Below are positions 29,613-39,353 of a DNA stretch of 64,000 nucleotides, piece after piece. The DNA is taken from the NCBI GenBank assembly GCA_021561035.1, contig CP067346.1, forward strand, positions 2,015,001-2,079,000, read 5' to 3'. A program made the position numbers and the translations under genes. A model generated the notes under the pieces. The model saw only the letters and a list, made by a program, of their open reading frames with translations. It did not search any database and was not told the DNA's origin. Each line of letters opens with the position of its first letter. Position 1 is the first letter of the stretch. Origin of the DNA: Clostridioides sp. ES-S-0054-01. GTDB taxonomy: Bacteria; Bacillota; Clostridia; Peptostreptococcales; Peptostreptococcaceae.

Positions 29613-30332
29613 TCAATATCTTACACAAAATTTTTGTTTTATACTTCCATAAAATATCTCTATTCCGCTTTCATACTTCTTAATATTTTTTATTAATTTT
29701 ATAGCTAAATTTTTATATTTTTCATTTTCAACTTTATTAATAAATAATACTCTTTTTCCAGAATAATTTTTAAATAATCCATTTGGATTTAATACTATAT
29801 TTTTTAAGTTTTCTAGACTTACTGTAGAGCTACTAATACTACATGTATCTAAATTTGCTATTTTTTTAAATATATCTACTCTGTGTATATTCTCTTCATT
29901 AATATTCATTCCAAATGATGTTATATCTAATATACCTATAGTTTTCGTAGTTTTATGGTATACTATCGGTTCTTTAGCATTCCAACCTTTAAGTTTTTTT
30001 CTCTTTGAACCATCTCCCTCTATTAAAGCTAAATCAAATTGGTCTACAATTTCATCCAAAATATAAGAATCAATACCTACTACTTTATTTTCATTATTTA
30101 TATAGCTACCACAGACTGTTATTCCATGACAAATAGATGGAATAATAGTTCCATCTATTGTCATAATTATATTATCATAATCACTTGGTACATATATTTT
30201 AGTTGTTGTTGTAAGGAGAACTTTCAATTTATCTCTATAAAAATCTGCAAAATAGTTTATAAATGAAGTTTTTCCTCCTGCTCCAACTACAGTTATTATT
30301 TCATTCTTTTCTATTATATTTGACAGTTCCAC
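29613..30332 (-). CDS. YqeC-like accessory protein for Se-dependent hydroxylases
   Basis: 239 residues with an N-terminal P-loop VVGAGGKTS (15-23) and the TTTTKIYVP and ALIEGDGSKRKKLKGW motifs of the YqeC family. This family co-occurs with selenium-dependent molybdenum hydroxylases. The exact reaction is not established. Start codon GTG with GAGGTGAAAGT before it. First gene of the accessory set, now separated from the upstream Xdh gene by a TnpB element. Confidence 0.85.
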   Translation of the reverse strand: MELSNIIEKNEIITVVGAGGKTSFINYFADFYRDKLKVLLTTTTKIYVPSDYDNIIMTIDGTIIPSICHGITVCGSYINNENKVVGIDSYILDEIVDQFDLALIEGDGSKRKKLKGWNAKEPIVYHKTTKTIGILDITSFGMNINEENIHRVDIFKKIANLDTCSISSSTVSLENLKNIVLNPNGLFKNYSGKRVLFINKVENEKYKNLAIKLIKNIKKYESGIEIFYGSIKQKFCVRY

Positions 30333-30439
30333 ACTTTCACCTCTTATAACTAGTTTATAATTTCTTAATTTTTATAGCTAAACCTTTTTAGTAAAAGTGA
30401 TTTTTGAAATTCCATAAACTCGAAAGTAAATAGATTCTG

Positions 30440-31866
30440 TTGTAAACAACAAGGCGGATCCAATTCGCCGCTAAGCTGTAAGCTTACGCTATCAGTTTAT
30501 CTTTTAAATATAATTAAGATATTCTTACTCTTTGTGGTTGCTTTAATATTTGAGGATTATTCTGCAAATTAGATAAATTAACTACTTGTGATTTTTTTAA
30601 TATATTAAGACTCGCATTTACATCTGCATTTATAACTATTCCAATACTAGATTTGTACTGACCACGTGTTATTCTTTCCCCTTTAAAGTCATATTTTTTC
30701 ACATTGTCCACATTTATATCAGGTAGAAAATCATCAGCAAAAAAATCAGATTTACTGGTATAGCTTTCTTCCTGCCTAATAAAATTGATATTTTTTATTT
30801 TACACAGATATTCTAATTTTCCTTTTATCTCTCCAAATGGAATTCTTATAAAATTTCTATATATTTTCCTCTCCATATTATCACTTTTTTCCAACTTAGC
30901 ATTATATCCTACAATTAAATTACCAATATTATTTTTTACACAATAATCAATTATGTAAAAACAAGTTTTATTTACATAGTCTTTAACTTGATTATTTCTC
31001 TTATTCCAAACCTTAAATTGTTTTCTTGTAATTGCAGTTATATTCTTTTTCAATTTTAAGGCCTCTATCTTATCATTCTGTTTGTTTGCCCACTGATTCA
31101 CAGATTTGAGCCTTTTTCCATCTATGATAAAACTATCACCTAAATTGGTAACACATGTACATAAGTTTTCTAAACCTAAGTCTATAGCTAGTGCATTTTT
31201 TTGATTTGAAACTTCCTCTGATTTCGGTATCTCATAACAATACTGAATTTCAAAGAACCTAGCCTTATGTTTAGGTATTATTCTTATTTCTTTAATTTTT
31301 TTCTCTAATATATTTTGGGGAACTTTTATGCTTACTTTTCCATATAATTTTTTAAACGCTGGAGACATGGGTACATTTAGAGTACCATCTCCTTTAATTC
31401 TTATTTGACCTATTATTATACTAAAAAACCCATCCTTATCCAAATATTTAGGTGACTTTATCCCTCTAAAATCATATTTTCCTTCTTTTGCTAATTTAAT
31501 TAACCCAAAAAATGACTTAAATGAACTATCAACCTCTTTTAATATTTGTTGTGCTATATTACTATTGAGAAGCTTATAATTCTCATTTCCTTTACATACA
31601 TGATAATTGGCTTCATAATTGAGATGTTCTCCTTGATTAAAATAATGCTTTCTGACATTATATGTACCAACATTATATAAGTTCTTAGCTAAGAAGCACA
31701 TCTCTCGTAGAGCTTGATATTCTTTTTTAGTTAAGTTTTTTAATTGTTGTCTCTGAGTTCCATAGTGTATATTTTTTATTCTATTTGGCATGAACTCACC
31801 TCCTTTAGAATATACTCTACTAGACATTATATACGGTATTTTTACAAAACACCATATATAATGTCC
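30440..31866 (-). mobile_element. IS200/IS605-family TnpB-only element
   Basis: At the left end (gene direction) is a hairpin, 31824-31837 with 31851-31864. At the right end are two compact hairpins, GGCGGATCCAATTCGCC (30453-30469) and AAGCT-GTA-AGCTT (30473-30485), then GTTGTAAACAAC. The latter region is where a reRNA/omega-RNA scaffold would lie. No TnpA gene, so it needs one in trans to move. Exact ends are uncertain. It sits between yqeC and the Xdh operon, disrupting neither coding region. Confidence 0.65.
30514..31791 (-). CDS. TnpB RNA-guided nuclease-like protein (IS605 OrfB)
   Basis: 425 residues from the ATG at 31791, which follows AAAGGAGGTGAG; the frame extends to 31827. RuvC motifs appear intact: Asp in AIDLGLENLC, Glu in QEESYTSKSD, and Asp in VINADVNASLNIL. 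The zinc-finger CxxC pairs seen in the other TnpB here are missing, placing it in a different TnpB clade. Such proteins cut DNA next to a transposon-specific motif, guided by RNA from the element's right end. Confidence 0.82.
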   Translation of the reverse strand: MPNRIKNIHYGTQRQQLKNLTKKEYQALREMCFLAKNLYNVGTYNVRKHYFNQGEHLNYEANYHVCKGNENYKLLNSNIAQQILKEVDSSFKSFFGLIKLAKEGKYDFRGIKSPKYLDKDGFFSIIIGQIRIKGDGTLNVPMSPAFKKLYGKVSIKVPQNILEKKIKEIRIIPKHKARFFEIQYCYEIPKSEEVSNQKNALAIDLGLENLCTCVTNLGDSFIIDGKRLKSVNQWANKQNDKIEALKLKKNITAITRKQFKVWNKRNNQVKDYVNKTCFYIIDYCVKNNIGNLIVGYNAKLEKSDNMERKIYRNFIRIPFGEIKGKLEYLCKIKNINFIRQEESYTSKSDFFADDFLPDINVDNVKKYDFKGERITRGQYKSSIGIVINADVNASLNILKKSQVVNLSNLQNNPQILKQPQRVRIS

Positions 31867-31929
31867 ATTTAATTACTTTATTTTACAAAATAATTTAAAG
31901 TTACATATTTTTATATACCAGTTCACTTA

Positions 31930-34236
31930 TTATAATTGTTTATTATTATTTTTAATACCCATATAAACTTTTTCAAAAGTCATAGGAAGCTCTCTCATAC
32001 GAACTCCAGTAGCATTAAATATTGCATTTGCTATAGCTGGTGCTGGTGTATGTATAACTATTTCGCCTAATGATTTAGCACCATAAGGACCTCCTGGGTC
32101 GAAATTATCAGCAAAATCTACCAATATATTTCCCACTTCTTTTTTTGTAGGAACTTTATACTGTAAGAAACTATCTGTTAACAATCTTCCATCTTTATCA
32201 AATCTAGGGTCCTCATACATTGCAAATCCTATCCCCATCATTACTCCACCTTCTACTTGTATTCTAGCCAGAGTTGGATTTATAACTGTTCCACAATCAG
32301 GTACACATGCAAAATTTATTACCTTATATTCACCTGTACTTTTATCTAATTCTATCTCTGCAAATCCTGCTATAAATGGTTTTATTTTTTTTAACATACC
32401 AAAGGATTCTGTTGCTTCCAAAACTACTGGTACATCATCACTAGCAAATCCTATACCTCCAACTGATTCTCTACCCAATTCCTCTAATAACACAAACTTA
32501 CTATTATCGTTTTTAACAAAAACTCTGTCTTTTCCCAACTCTAAATCTTCTTTTTTAAATCCTAGCTTTGATTCTGCTACTGAAAGCAATATCTCTTTTA
32601 ATTTATTTGCTGTCTTTATTGTTGCATTTCCTGTAACCGTTGTCGTACAAGAAGCAAATGCTCCTGTATCGTATGGACACAAATCTGAATCACCTGTGTA
32701 AATAGATATTCTATCTACAGTAGTATTTAAAGCTTCAGCAGCAATTTGTGCTTGAATTGTATCAGCTCCTTGACCTAAATCAGCAAGACCAGATAATAGC
32801 TTGTATGTGCCATCTTCATCCATTCTTATAGTTACTGTTGCCATATCTACACGTGGTATACCAGAACCATGATTTGCCACTGCCATACCTACTGCTCTTA
32901 CTTTGTTATTTCCTATATCTTTACATGGATATTTATCATCCCAATTAATTAATTTCTTACCCTTTTCTATACATTGTTTCAACTCACAACTTAATATTTC
33001 GTTTTCAGCTGCTTTTCCGTTAGTATATCTATCTATTATATTTTTAATTCTAAATTCAAGTGGGTCCATTCCAATCTTATGTGCTAATTCATCAATAGCA
33101 CTATCTATTGCAAATATTCCCTGTGTAGCACCATATCCTCTAAGTGCTCCTGCTGGTATCCTATTAGTATATACTGTTCTAGCATCAAATCTAACAGCAT
33201 CAATATCATTATATATTGGCAAGGTATTGTGTCCAGATTCTGAAGAAACAGACACACCATTCCCGCCGTAAGCACCTGTATTGTTTAATGACTTTAACTC
33301 TATTGCCTTTAAATTTCCTTCTTTATCTGCACCAACTCTAACATCAAAAAACATTTCATGTCTACTATTAGAACCTACAAAAGTTTCACTTCTTGTAAAT
33401 ACAAATTTTGCTGGTCTACCAGTTTTCATAGTAACAAATGCAGTGAATATATCTGTAGCCGCTATATTCTTTCCTCCAAATCCACCACCTATTCTAGGTT
33501 TTATTACTCTTATTTTTGAAGAAGGAATACCCAACACTTTTCTAAGTATTCTCTTTACATTGTGTGGTGATTGTAATGATGAAACTACAACGATTCTATC
33601 ATTTATATCTTTGTATGAATATGACCTATGAGTTTCCATCATGCAATGTGATTGACTTTGCGTCTTATATGAGGATTCAACAACAAAATCACTTTCTTTA
33701 AATTTAGCTTCGACATCACCAAATTCAAAAAATTCCTTTGACACTATATTATTTTTTGCATCTAATCCAAAAGGGTATGGCTCTACTATGTCTTTTTCTG
33801 GATGTATAACAACTTCATTTCCTTCTGCCTCTCTTGCATTAAACACAGGCTCTAAGACTTCATAGTCTACCTTTATCATTTTTAAGGCTTTAAGTGCTGT
33901 TTTTTCATCTTCAGCTGCGACTAAAGCTACTTCATCCCCAACAAATCTAACTGTATCTTCAAGCAAAACTCTATCATAAGGAGATGCTTCTGGCTCTGTT
34001 TGACCTGGAACACAATATCTGACTTGTGGTACATCTTTATACGTATAAATACCCACAACCCCTGGAATTTTTTCGGCTCTTGATGTATCTATATTCTTTA
34101 TCTTAGCATGAGCATGTGGGCTTCTAAGCAATTTTAATGTCAAAACATCTTTATGCATAATAAGGTCTTCAGTATATAGAGGTTTTCCTGTAACAATTGC
34201 TGTACTATCTATCTTTCTTATCCCCTTATTAATCAT
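31930..34236 (-). CDS. Xanthine dehydrogenase-type large (Mo) subunit, copy 1
   Basis: 768 residues. The N-terminal aldehyde-oxidase/Xdh a/b-hammerhead domain (TGKPLYTEDL) is followed by Mo-cofactor domains with RPRIGGGFGGKN-type and GALRGYGATQG motifs. The C-terminal GAKSLGE supplies the catalytic Glu. It hydroxylates purines (hypoxanthine, xanthine or relatives) in the cytoplasm with FAD and 2Fe-2S partners. Its ATG overlaps the FAD-subunit stop (TAATG). No 2Fe-2S gene is in this operon, so it may borrow the one at 46267. Paralogous to 43153. Confidence 0.9.
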   Translation of the reverse strand: MINKGIRKIDSTAIVTGKPLYTEDLIMHKDVLTLKLLRSPHAHAKIKNIDTSRAEKIPGVVGIYTYKDVPQVRYCVPGQTEPEASPYDRVLLEDTVRFVGDEVALVAAEDEKTALKALKMIKVDYEVLEPVFNAREAEGNEVVIHPEKDIVEPYPFGLDAKNNIVSKEFFEFGDVEAKFKESDFVVESSYKTQSQSHCMMETHRSYSYKDINDRIVVVSSLQSPHNVKRILRKVLGIPSSKIRVIKPRIGGGFGGKNIAATDIFTAFVTMKTGRPAKFVFTRSETFVGSNSRHEMFFDVRVGADKEGNLKAIELKSLNNTGAYGGNGVSVSSESGHNTLPIYNDIDAVRFDARTVYTNRIPAGALRGYGATQGIFAIDSAIDELAHKIGMDPLEFRIKNIIDRYTNGKAAENEILSCELKQCIEKGKKLINWDDKYPCKDIGNNKVRAVGMAVANHGSGIPRVDMATVTIRMDEDGTYKLLSGLADLGQGADTIQAQIAAEALNTTVDRISIYTGDSDLCPYDTGAFASCTTTVTGNATIKTANKLKEILLSVAESKLGFKKEDLELGKDRVFVKNDNSKFVLLEELGRESVGGIGFASDDVPVVLEATESFGMLKKIKPFIAGFAEIELDKSTGEYKVINFACVPDCGTVINPTLARIQVEGGVMMGIGFAMYEDPRFDKDGRLLTDSFLQYKVPTKKEVGNILVDFADNFDPGGPYGAKSLGEIVIHTPAPAIANAIFNATGVRMRELPMTFEKVYMGIKNNNKQL

Positions 34237-35024
34237 TATCTATTCCCTCCCTCAATAGCATTATACATCCTTTTAACTAATGCACTTGCCATGTCCATTC
34301 TGTACTCTCTACTAGCTCTCATATTGCTTCCATAAGTCAATTCCTTACTTGCAATAGTAGATGCCTTATCTATATCTTTTTCTTTACTTAATATGCTACT
34401 TGCTTCAAGTGCTAATCTAGCTTTTTGAGGTCTTGCACCAATTGCTATTTTGTAAGCATCATTTTCTTTTAGCATCGCTGAATTTAATACAGAAAAATCT
34501 CCTGTACATTTTCTTATTGAATCAAAAACGGCTATTGCATCTCTTTTTGGTAGTATCACTTCAACCAATATATCTTTACTTAATTCACTATCTAAAAACT
34601 CACTTAACTCCAATATTCCTCTATTATATAATCTTACCTTAGCCCCGACAACCAGAAGTGCTGGTATTAAATCAGAAAAACCATACTTTGAAAATACACT
34701 TGCACCAATTCTAGCACCTTGTCTAAATTGAACGCCAACTATATGAGAAACAGCTTTTGAAAGTATTCCACTACAGTAATTTTTAATAGTTTTATCGATT
34801 TCCAAACTTCTAAGAGAAGTATCTGCACCTATCAAAATATTTTTTTCATCTTCTTTTATATAGTTTAGATTTATATCTTTTAAATCTATAGCTGTTCCTA
34901 TATTTTTATTGCTTAATTTTATAAATCCGCATCCACCTAAAATAACATTATTTTTTTTAGAAGTTAAAATTTTATATGCTTCTTCTAAACTCTGCGGAAC
35001 TGAATATTCTTTTATAGTAATCAT
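34236..35024 (-). CDS. Xdh FAD-binding subunit, copy 1
   Basis: 262 residues. The FAD-binding loop NVILGGCGFIKLSNKNIG and GADTSLRSLE near the N-terminus match the molybdopterin-dehydrogenase FAD subunit (CoxM/XdhB). The GVQFRQGARIG and CTGDFSVLN motifs follow. It passes electrons from the iron-sulfur subunit to NAD or another acceptor. GGGGGATAAG precedes the ATG. Translationally coupled to the large subunit; close paralogue at 45434. Confidence 0.88.
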   Translation of the reverse strand: MITIKEYSVPQSLEEAYKILTSKKNNVILGGCGFIKLSNKNIGTAIDLKDINLNYIKEDEKNILIGADTSLRSLEIDKTIKNYCSGILSKAVSHIVGVQFRQGARIGASVFSKYGFSDLIPALLVVGAKVRLYNRGILELSEFLDSELSKDILVEVILPKRDAIAVFDSIRKCTGDFSVLNSAMLKENDAYKIAIGARPQKARLALEASSILSKEKDIDKASTIASKELTYGSNMRASREYRMDMASALVKRMYNAIEGGNR

Positions 35025-35129
35025 CTTATCCCCCTATCATTAGGTTATTAAACCCAGAAATTTTAATAAATCTTTTAATTTATACCTATAACTTTAATAG
35101 GTTTAATTCGCATATATTAACTATTTACA

Positions 35130-36488
35130 TTATAAATTTTCATTTTTGTCCTCAATCTTATCATTCTTATTTTTATGAAATTTTACCATATATAAAGCTT
35201 GAATTATTATTGCTACCATAGCTCCTGAAACTACACTTGAATCTGCAAGTAACGTTTCTATAAACTTTGGAAATTTTTCAAGGACTTGAGGAGCTACCAT
35301 AAATCCAATACCAGAAGCCATAGAAAGACCTAATATCATGCTATTTTCTTGATTGAATCCATCCATACTAACAAGTCTTAAACCAGATGTTGTAAGAGTT
35401 GAAAATATAACAAGTGTTGCTCCCCCAACCACACAAGGAGGAATTGTTCTGATTAAATTAGCTAATAAAGGCGATATTCCTGCCAAAAATAGTCCAATTC
35501 CCCCAATAGCTAATACAAATTTACTTACAACCTTTGTATTGGAAACGATTGCAGAATTTTGACCAAACATCCCCATTGGAGTTGCAGAAAATAATGCACC
35601 TATTGTAGACAGTACTCCATTTCCTAAGACAGCAGAAGAAAGTTCCTCGTCTGTTACTTGTCTATTAAGCCCTCCTACTGCCGAAAGTGTACAAGCCCCC
35701 ATAATATCAGCTATCTCAACCAAATATATTATTGAAAACATTACTACAACTTCAAGTCTTATATCTAGACCAAAAGCAAGTGGTTTTGGAAGTGCAATCA
35801 AAGTAAACTCTCGAATTGAAGAAAAATTTACTATTCCTAACATTAGTGATAAAATGTATCCAAAAATTATGCTAACTAATATTGACGCATCTTTAAATAA
35901 TCCTTTTCCATACTTATTTAATCCTAGTATCATAAGAGATACAGATATTCCAACTATAAAATTAATTGGATTCCCAAAAGTTTCATTGCCTACACCTCCA
36001 GCTAAGTTTTTTATAGCTATTGGAAAAAGACCAAGACCCATACATGCAACTATCGTTCCAGATACGACTGGAGTAAATATAAATCGTATTTTTCTAAGAC
36101 CAAAACCAATTATAATTATTACTATACCAGCTACTATTTGAGAACCAAATAAGACTGGTAGTCCATACTTACCTGCAACAGATACCCCAGCTCCTATAAA
36201 CATAGCTGTAGCTCCCATTATAACTGGTATTCCTCCCCCCAATTTAAATCCTTTAAATAAAGGTATTGGATATAATTGTAATAAAGTTGATAATCCTGCA
36301 AAAATTAATGCTGCTTGAATCAATAACGTTGACATCTTATGATTAAGTCCAGCTGCATTTGCAACCAATATAGCAGGTAAACAACTTCCTATTACCATTG
36401 CCATTAAGTGTTGTAACCCTAAAGGAATTGCCTCCTTTAGTGGTGGTATTCCGTCTAATTCAAATTTTGATGTACTTTTTGCTTTCAT
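35130..36488 (-). CDS. NCS2 xanthine/uracil-type permease, copy 1
   Basis: 452 residues with about 12-14 membrane helices. The conserved opening GIPPLKEAIPLGLQHLMAMVIG (QH in helix 1) and the DIMGACTLSAVGG and SATPMGMFGQN blocks mark the NCS2 nucleobase carriers, which import purines with protons. The leader of this first gene of the operon (36489 to about 37521) contains a group I intron and begins at a sigma-54 promoter. Paralogous to 59518. Confidence 0.9.
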   Translation of the reverse strand: MKAKSTSKFELDGIPPLKEAIPLGLQHLMAMVIGSCLPAILVANAAGLNHKMSTLLIQAALIFAGLSTLLQLYPIPLFKGFKLGGGIPVIMGATAMFIGAGVSVAGKYGLPVLFGSQIVAGIVIIIIGFGLRKIRFIFTPVVSGTIVACMGLGLFPIAIKNLAGGVGNETFGNPINFIVGISVSLMILGLNKYGKGLFKDASILVSIIFGYILSLMLGIVNFSSIREFTLIALPKPLAFGLDIRLEVVVMFSIIYLVEIADIMGACTLSAVGGLNRQVTDEELSSAVLGNGVLSTIGALFSATPMGMFGQNSAIVSNTKVVSKFVLAIGGIGLFLAGISPLLANLIRTIPPCVVGGATLVIFSTLTTSGLRLVSMDGFNQENSMILGLSMASGIGFMVAPQVLEKFPKFIETLLADSSVVSGAMVAIIIQALYMVKFHKNKNDKIEDKNENL

Positions 36489-36814
36489 AATAAAAACTCC
36501 CGTTACATAAAACTTATTGAATTATATAAATACTTAAAAATCTAATATATTAAACTAATGACGTTCATAAATCTTTACTATACTCCAGTATATATTTAAG
36601 TTTTTGACCTCAAAAAACAGGTACAATAAATTTAATTATTAACAAGTAAACTTATTCTTTCATTTTGTATATGTTATATACAATGTTTTACAAACATAAG
36701 AGTATTATAGCTATAAATTTTTTATAGTAAATTTAATCTAGTTTAAATCTTTCAATCTTAATCATTATAAGTTATAAGTTTTCATAAGTATTTATATTCT
36801 TCAAGTTTTAAACA
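36489..36814 (-). other. 3' part of the permease leader
   Basis: AT-rich, between the group I intron and the permease start. No known riboswitch motif recognised (checked for the purine type by eye). A palindrome-like TGAACGTCATT occurs near 36560. Confidence 0.4.
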
Positions 36815-37215
36815 TTTACCTATAAACGCTACTTTATAGATGTCACTTTAAATTTAGTGACCTCATACTTTCATATGAGCGTAGACTATTTCTTCATCTT
36901 CAGCATTACCTGTTAAGAGCAACCCGTTTCCACTATCAATCGCTTATAGTGTACTCTCTCTCGAGATAGTCGTTTGACCTTCCTATTTCTAGGCTTGGCG
37001 ACCAAATGTCCATTCTTAAGTACTTAGGCTCTCACCGTATACCATCCTCACTATTGTTTCTGGTTTTCACCACATTCATAAAAGTTTCTTTCTATCTTTT
37101 ATTGTAGTTGCAAGGCTTTAGGATTTACTGGTTTTAAAGTTGTGTCCTACATAGATTTCTCTATGTACGGGGCTAAAAGTACAGTTTATTTAATATACTT
37201 TGCTTTACCCCCTGT
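36815..37215 (-). ncRNA. Stand-alone group I intron in the permease leader
   Basis: On the minus strand it contains CCTAAGTACTTAAGAATGG, CAAACGACTATCTCGAGAGA, GTACACTATAAGCGATTGAT, and AATGCTGAAGATGAAGAAAT ending in the P7-type AATAGTCTACGC. The order matches the intron in the ssnA IStron block by block (CCTAAGTACTTTAAAATGG, CAACGACTATTCCTC, GTACACTACAAGCTATCGGT, AATGCCGAAGGATAAGATAT, AGTCTGTGC). No TnpB gene or right-end hairpin follows, so it is a lone intron or an IStron relic. Exact splice sites are not fixed. Confidence 0.75.
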
Positions 37216-37531
37216 AAATAATATTATTTACTCTTTCACTGTTTTTGTTATTAAATTAATTAAATAGCAATTAATCTAAGCATTAAATAATTTTTTAATT
37301 TAAACTCAAAATATTTATGAATATTTTATAATATAATTCTCATAAGACAGAAAAACTTAATAAGCTATGTATCTCAGTTGTACCAGCGTACTCTCCTTTA
37401 CTATATTTGTATCTGCAACATAAAATATACAAGTTTCTATCTATTTATAGATATTAATATCTATAAGTAAAATAGCAATATTATTTTTATAGTAAAAATT
37501 TTATTCATATTACCATTTATAATTTTTATAA

Positions 37532-37548
37532 AGCAATTTTAGTGCCAA
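37532..37548 (-). promoter_or_regulatory. Sigma-54 promoter for permease-Xdh operon 1
   Basis: Minus strand reads TTGGCACTAAAATTGCTT: a full -24 TGGCAC, 5 bp, and -12 TTGCT with the invariant GG and GC 12 bp apart. It lies about 320 bp upstream of the group I intron. Confidence 0.8.
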
Positions 37549-37682
37549 TATTTGTATACATTTACATAGCATAAAATTTTTATGTTTTTATTGATAAAAT
37601 TTTACTTATTTCAAACGTTCTATCACATTTTATCATTTAAATTTTAAGTTTTATTTTTATAAATCAATTATATTAAATAAAA

Positions 37683-37716
37683 AAAAGACCAAAAAATAAT
37701 TTTTTAACGGTCTTTT
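37683..37716 (-). terminator. Terminator (AAAAGACC / GGTCTTTT)
   Basis: 37683-37690 pairs with 37709-37716, flanked by A and T runs. It probably ended the coiled-coil gene before the IS256-type element inserted between them. Confidence 0.7.
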
Positions 37717-37834
37717 CTCAATTTTTTATTTTCATTTTTAAAATTTATAATAAATAGTAAGAATACTATAAATTCTTTTGTATAAGATTCTTAGTTTGTG
37801 GATGATAAATTAGTGAATAAAAATGCTATTTTAC

Positions 37835-39353
37835 GGGGCTGTAAGTAGATTTGTGTAAAAACAAATTTACCTATAGTCTTTTTGGTATACAAAATTGGTA
37901 AATTTGGAATAATATTCATATAAAAAATTTTGGAGGTTTTGAAAATGAAAGATATAATTGTTCCAGATGTTGATTATCAAACAGAAGTTAAAAAATGCAA
38001 GACAATGGAAGATGTGGTTGGGAAAAATGGCCTTATGCAAAAACTATTCAAAGATGTTATTCAGCAACTATTAGATGCAGAAATGGAGGAGCATTTAGGT
38101 AGAAATAAATATGAAAGAAAAGATATGTGTGATAAAAATTATCGAAATGGATATAGTTCTAAAAATGTAAGTAGCAGTTTTGGAGAGGTAAATTTAGATA
38201 TACCAAGAGATAGAAATGCTGAGTTTGAGCCGAAGGTTGTAAAAAAATATGAAACGGTTTGCAATGAACTAGATAAAAAAATAATTGGTCTTTATGCATG
38301 TGGCATGAGTGTAAGAGATATTCAATCAGAAATGGAAGAGCTGTATGGAATAGATGTATCACCATCAATGATATCTAAAATAACCGACAAGGTTGTGGAG
38401 GCTGCCGCCGAATGGCAAAGTAGAACTTTAGAATCAGTTTATCCAATTGTATATATGGATGCTATGCATTTTAAGGTAAGAGATGATAATAAAATAGTTT
38501 CTAAAGCTGCATATATATGTATGGCTTTAGATATGACTGGAAAAAAAGATATTCTAGGTATTTGGATAGGTGAAGCCGAAGGTGCTAAGTTTTGGTTATC
38601 AGTCTGCAATGACCTTAGAAATAGAGGGCTTGAAGATATATTGATTGCCTGTATGGATGGTCTAAAAGGACTTCCAGAAGCAATAAAAACGGTATATCCA
38701 GATGTAAGTATACAAACCTGTATAGTTCATCAAATTAGAAATAGTTTTAAATATATAGCATCAAAAGACCAAAAAGAATTTATGAAAGATTTAAAATCAG
38801 TTTACAAGGCATTTAATGAAGAAACAGCACTCTTGAACTTGGATTCCTTGAAGGAAAAATGGTATCAAAAATATTCAGTAGTAATAGATTCTTGGTATAA
38901 TAATTGGAGTAATTTATCAACATTCTTTGCATACCCAGAAGATATTAGAAGAATTATATATACTACAAATGCACTGGAAGGTTTTAATAGGCAACTTAGA
39001 AAATATACTAAAGTCAGAACAGTATTTCCTACAGATGAGTCACTTAGAAAATCATTATACCTATCAACTATGAAAATTATTGAGAAATGGAACTCTCCAA
39101 ATCAAAATTGGTCAGCTACATTAGGTCAACTTACAATAATGTTTGGAGATAGAATTCCTAAAAATTATATAATATAATTTTTTTGAAAAATGGTACATTT
39201 AGTGTATAAAAACCTAAATTTAACATACAATAAATGTGTATAAAATACCATTATTAGTATTTCCTGATAATAAAAAAATATTACTAGAATTGAAAATTTC
39301 CAGTAATATTTAATAGCAAAAATATATATTTACACAAATCTATATACATTCTC
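37835..39353 (+). mobile_element. IS256-family insertion sequence with target duplication
   Basis: Imperfect terminal inverted repeats share GTANNTAGATTTGTGTAAA (37841-37859; reverse of 39329-39347). They are flanked by an identical direct repeat TATTTTAC (37827-37834 and 39354-39361; a ninth base C also matches), the 8-9 bp duplication typical of IS256. It carries one transposase gene. The duplicated target includes the stop codon of the neighbouring coiled-coil gene. Confidence 0.88.
37945..39177 (+). CDS. IS256/Mutator-type transposase
   Basis: 410 residues from the ATG at 37945, preceded by TTGGAGGTTTTGAAA. Mutator-class features: NYRNGYSSKN near the N-terminus, the DDE core with YMDAMHFKVRD and ACMDGLKGLPEAI, the TCIVHQIRNS C/H motif, and the conserved TTNALEGFNRQLRK. 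Length is normal and no stops are seen, so it looks active. Confidence 0.93.
   Translation: MKDIIVPDVDYQTEVKKCKTMEDVVGKNGLMQKLFKDVIQQLLDAEMEEHLGRNKYERKDMCDKNYRNGYSSKNVSSSFGEVNLDIPRDRNAEFEPKVVKKYETVCNELDKKIIGLYACGMSVRDIQSEMEELYGIDVSPSMISKITDKVVEAAAEWQSRTLESVYPIVYMDAMHFKVRDDNKIVSKAAYICMALDMTGKKDILGIWIGEAEGAKFWLSVCNDLRNRGLEDILIACMDGLKGLPEAIKTVYPDVSIQTCIVHQIRNSFKYIASKDQKEFMKDLKSVYKAFNEETALLNLDSLKEKWYQKYSVVIDSWYNNWSNLSTFFAYPEDIRRIIYTTNALEGFNRQLRKYTKVRTVFPTDESLRKSLYLSTMKIIEKWNSPNQNWSATLGQLTIMFGDRIPKNYII

Noticed and set aside
36489..36640. Purine riboswitch before the permease
   Set aside because: The conserved loop and junction sequences of the purine aptamer are not there.
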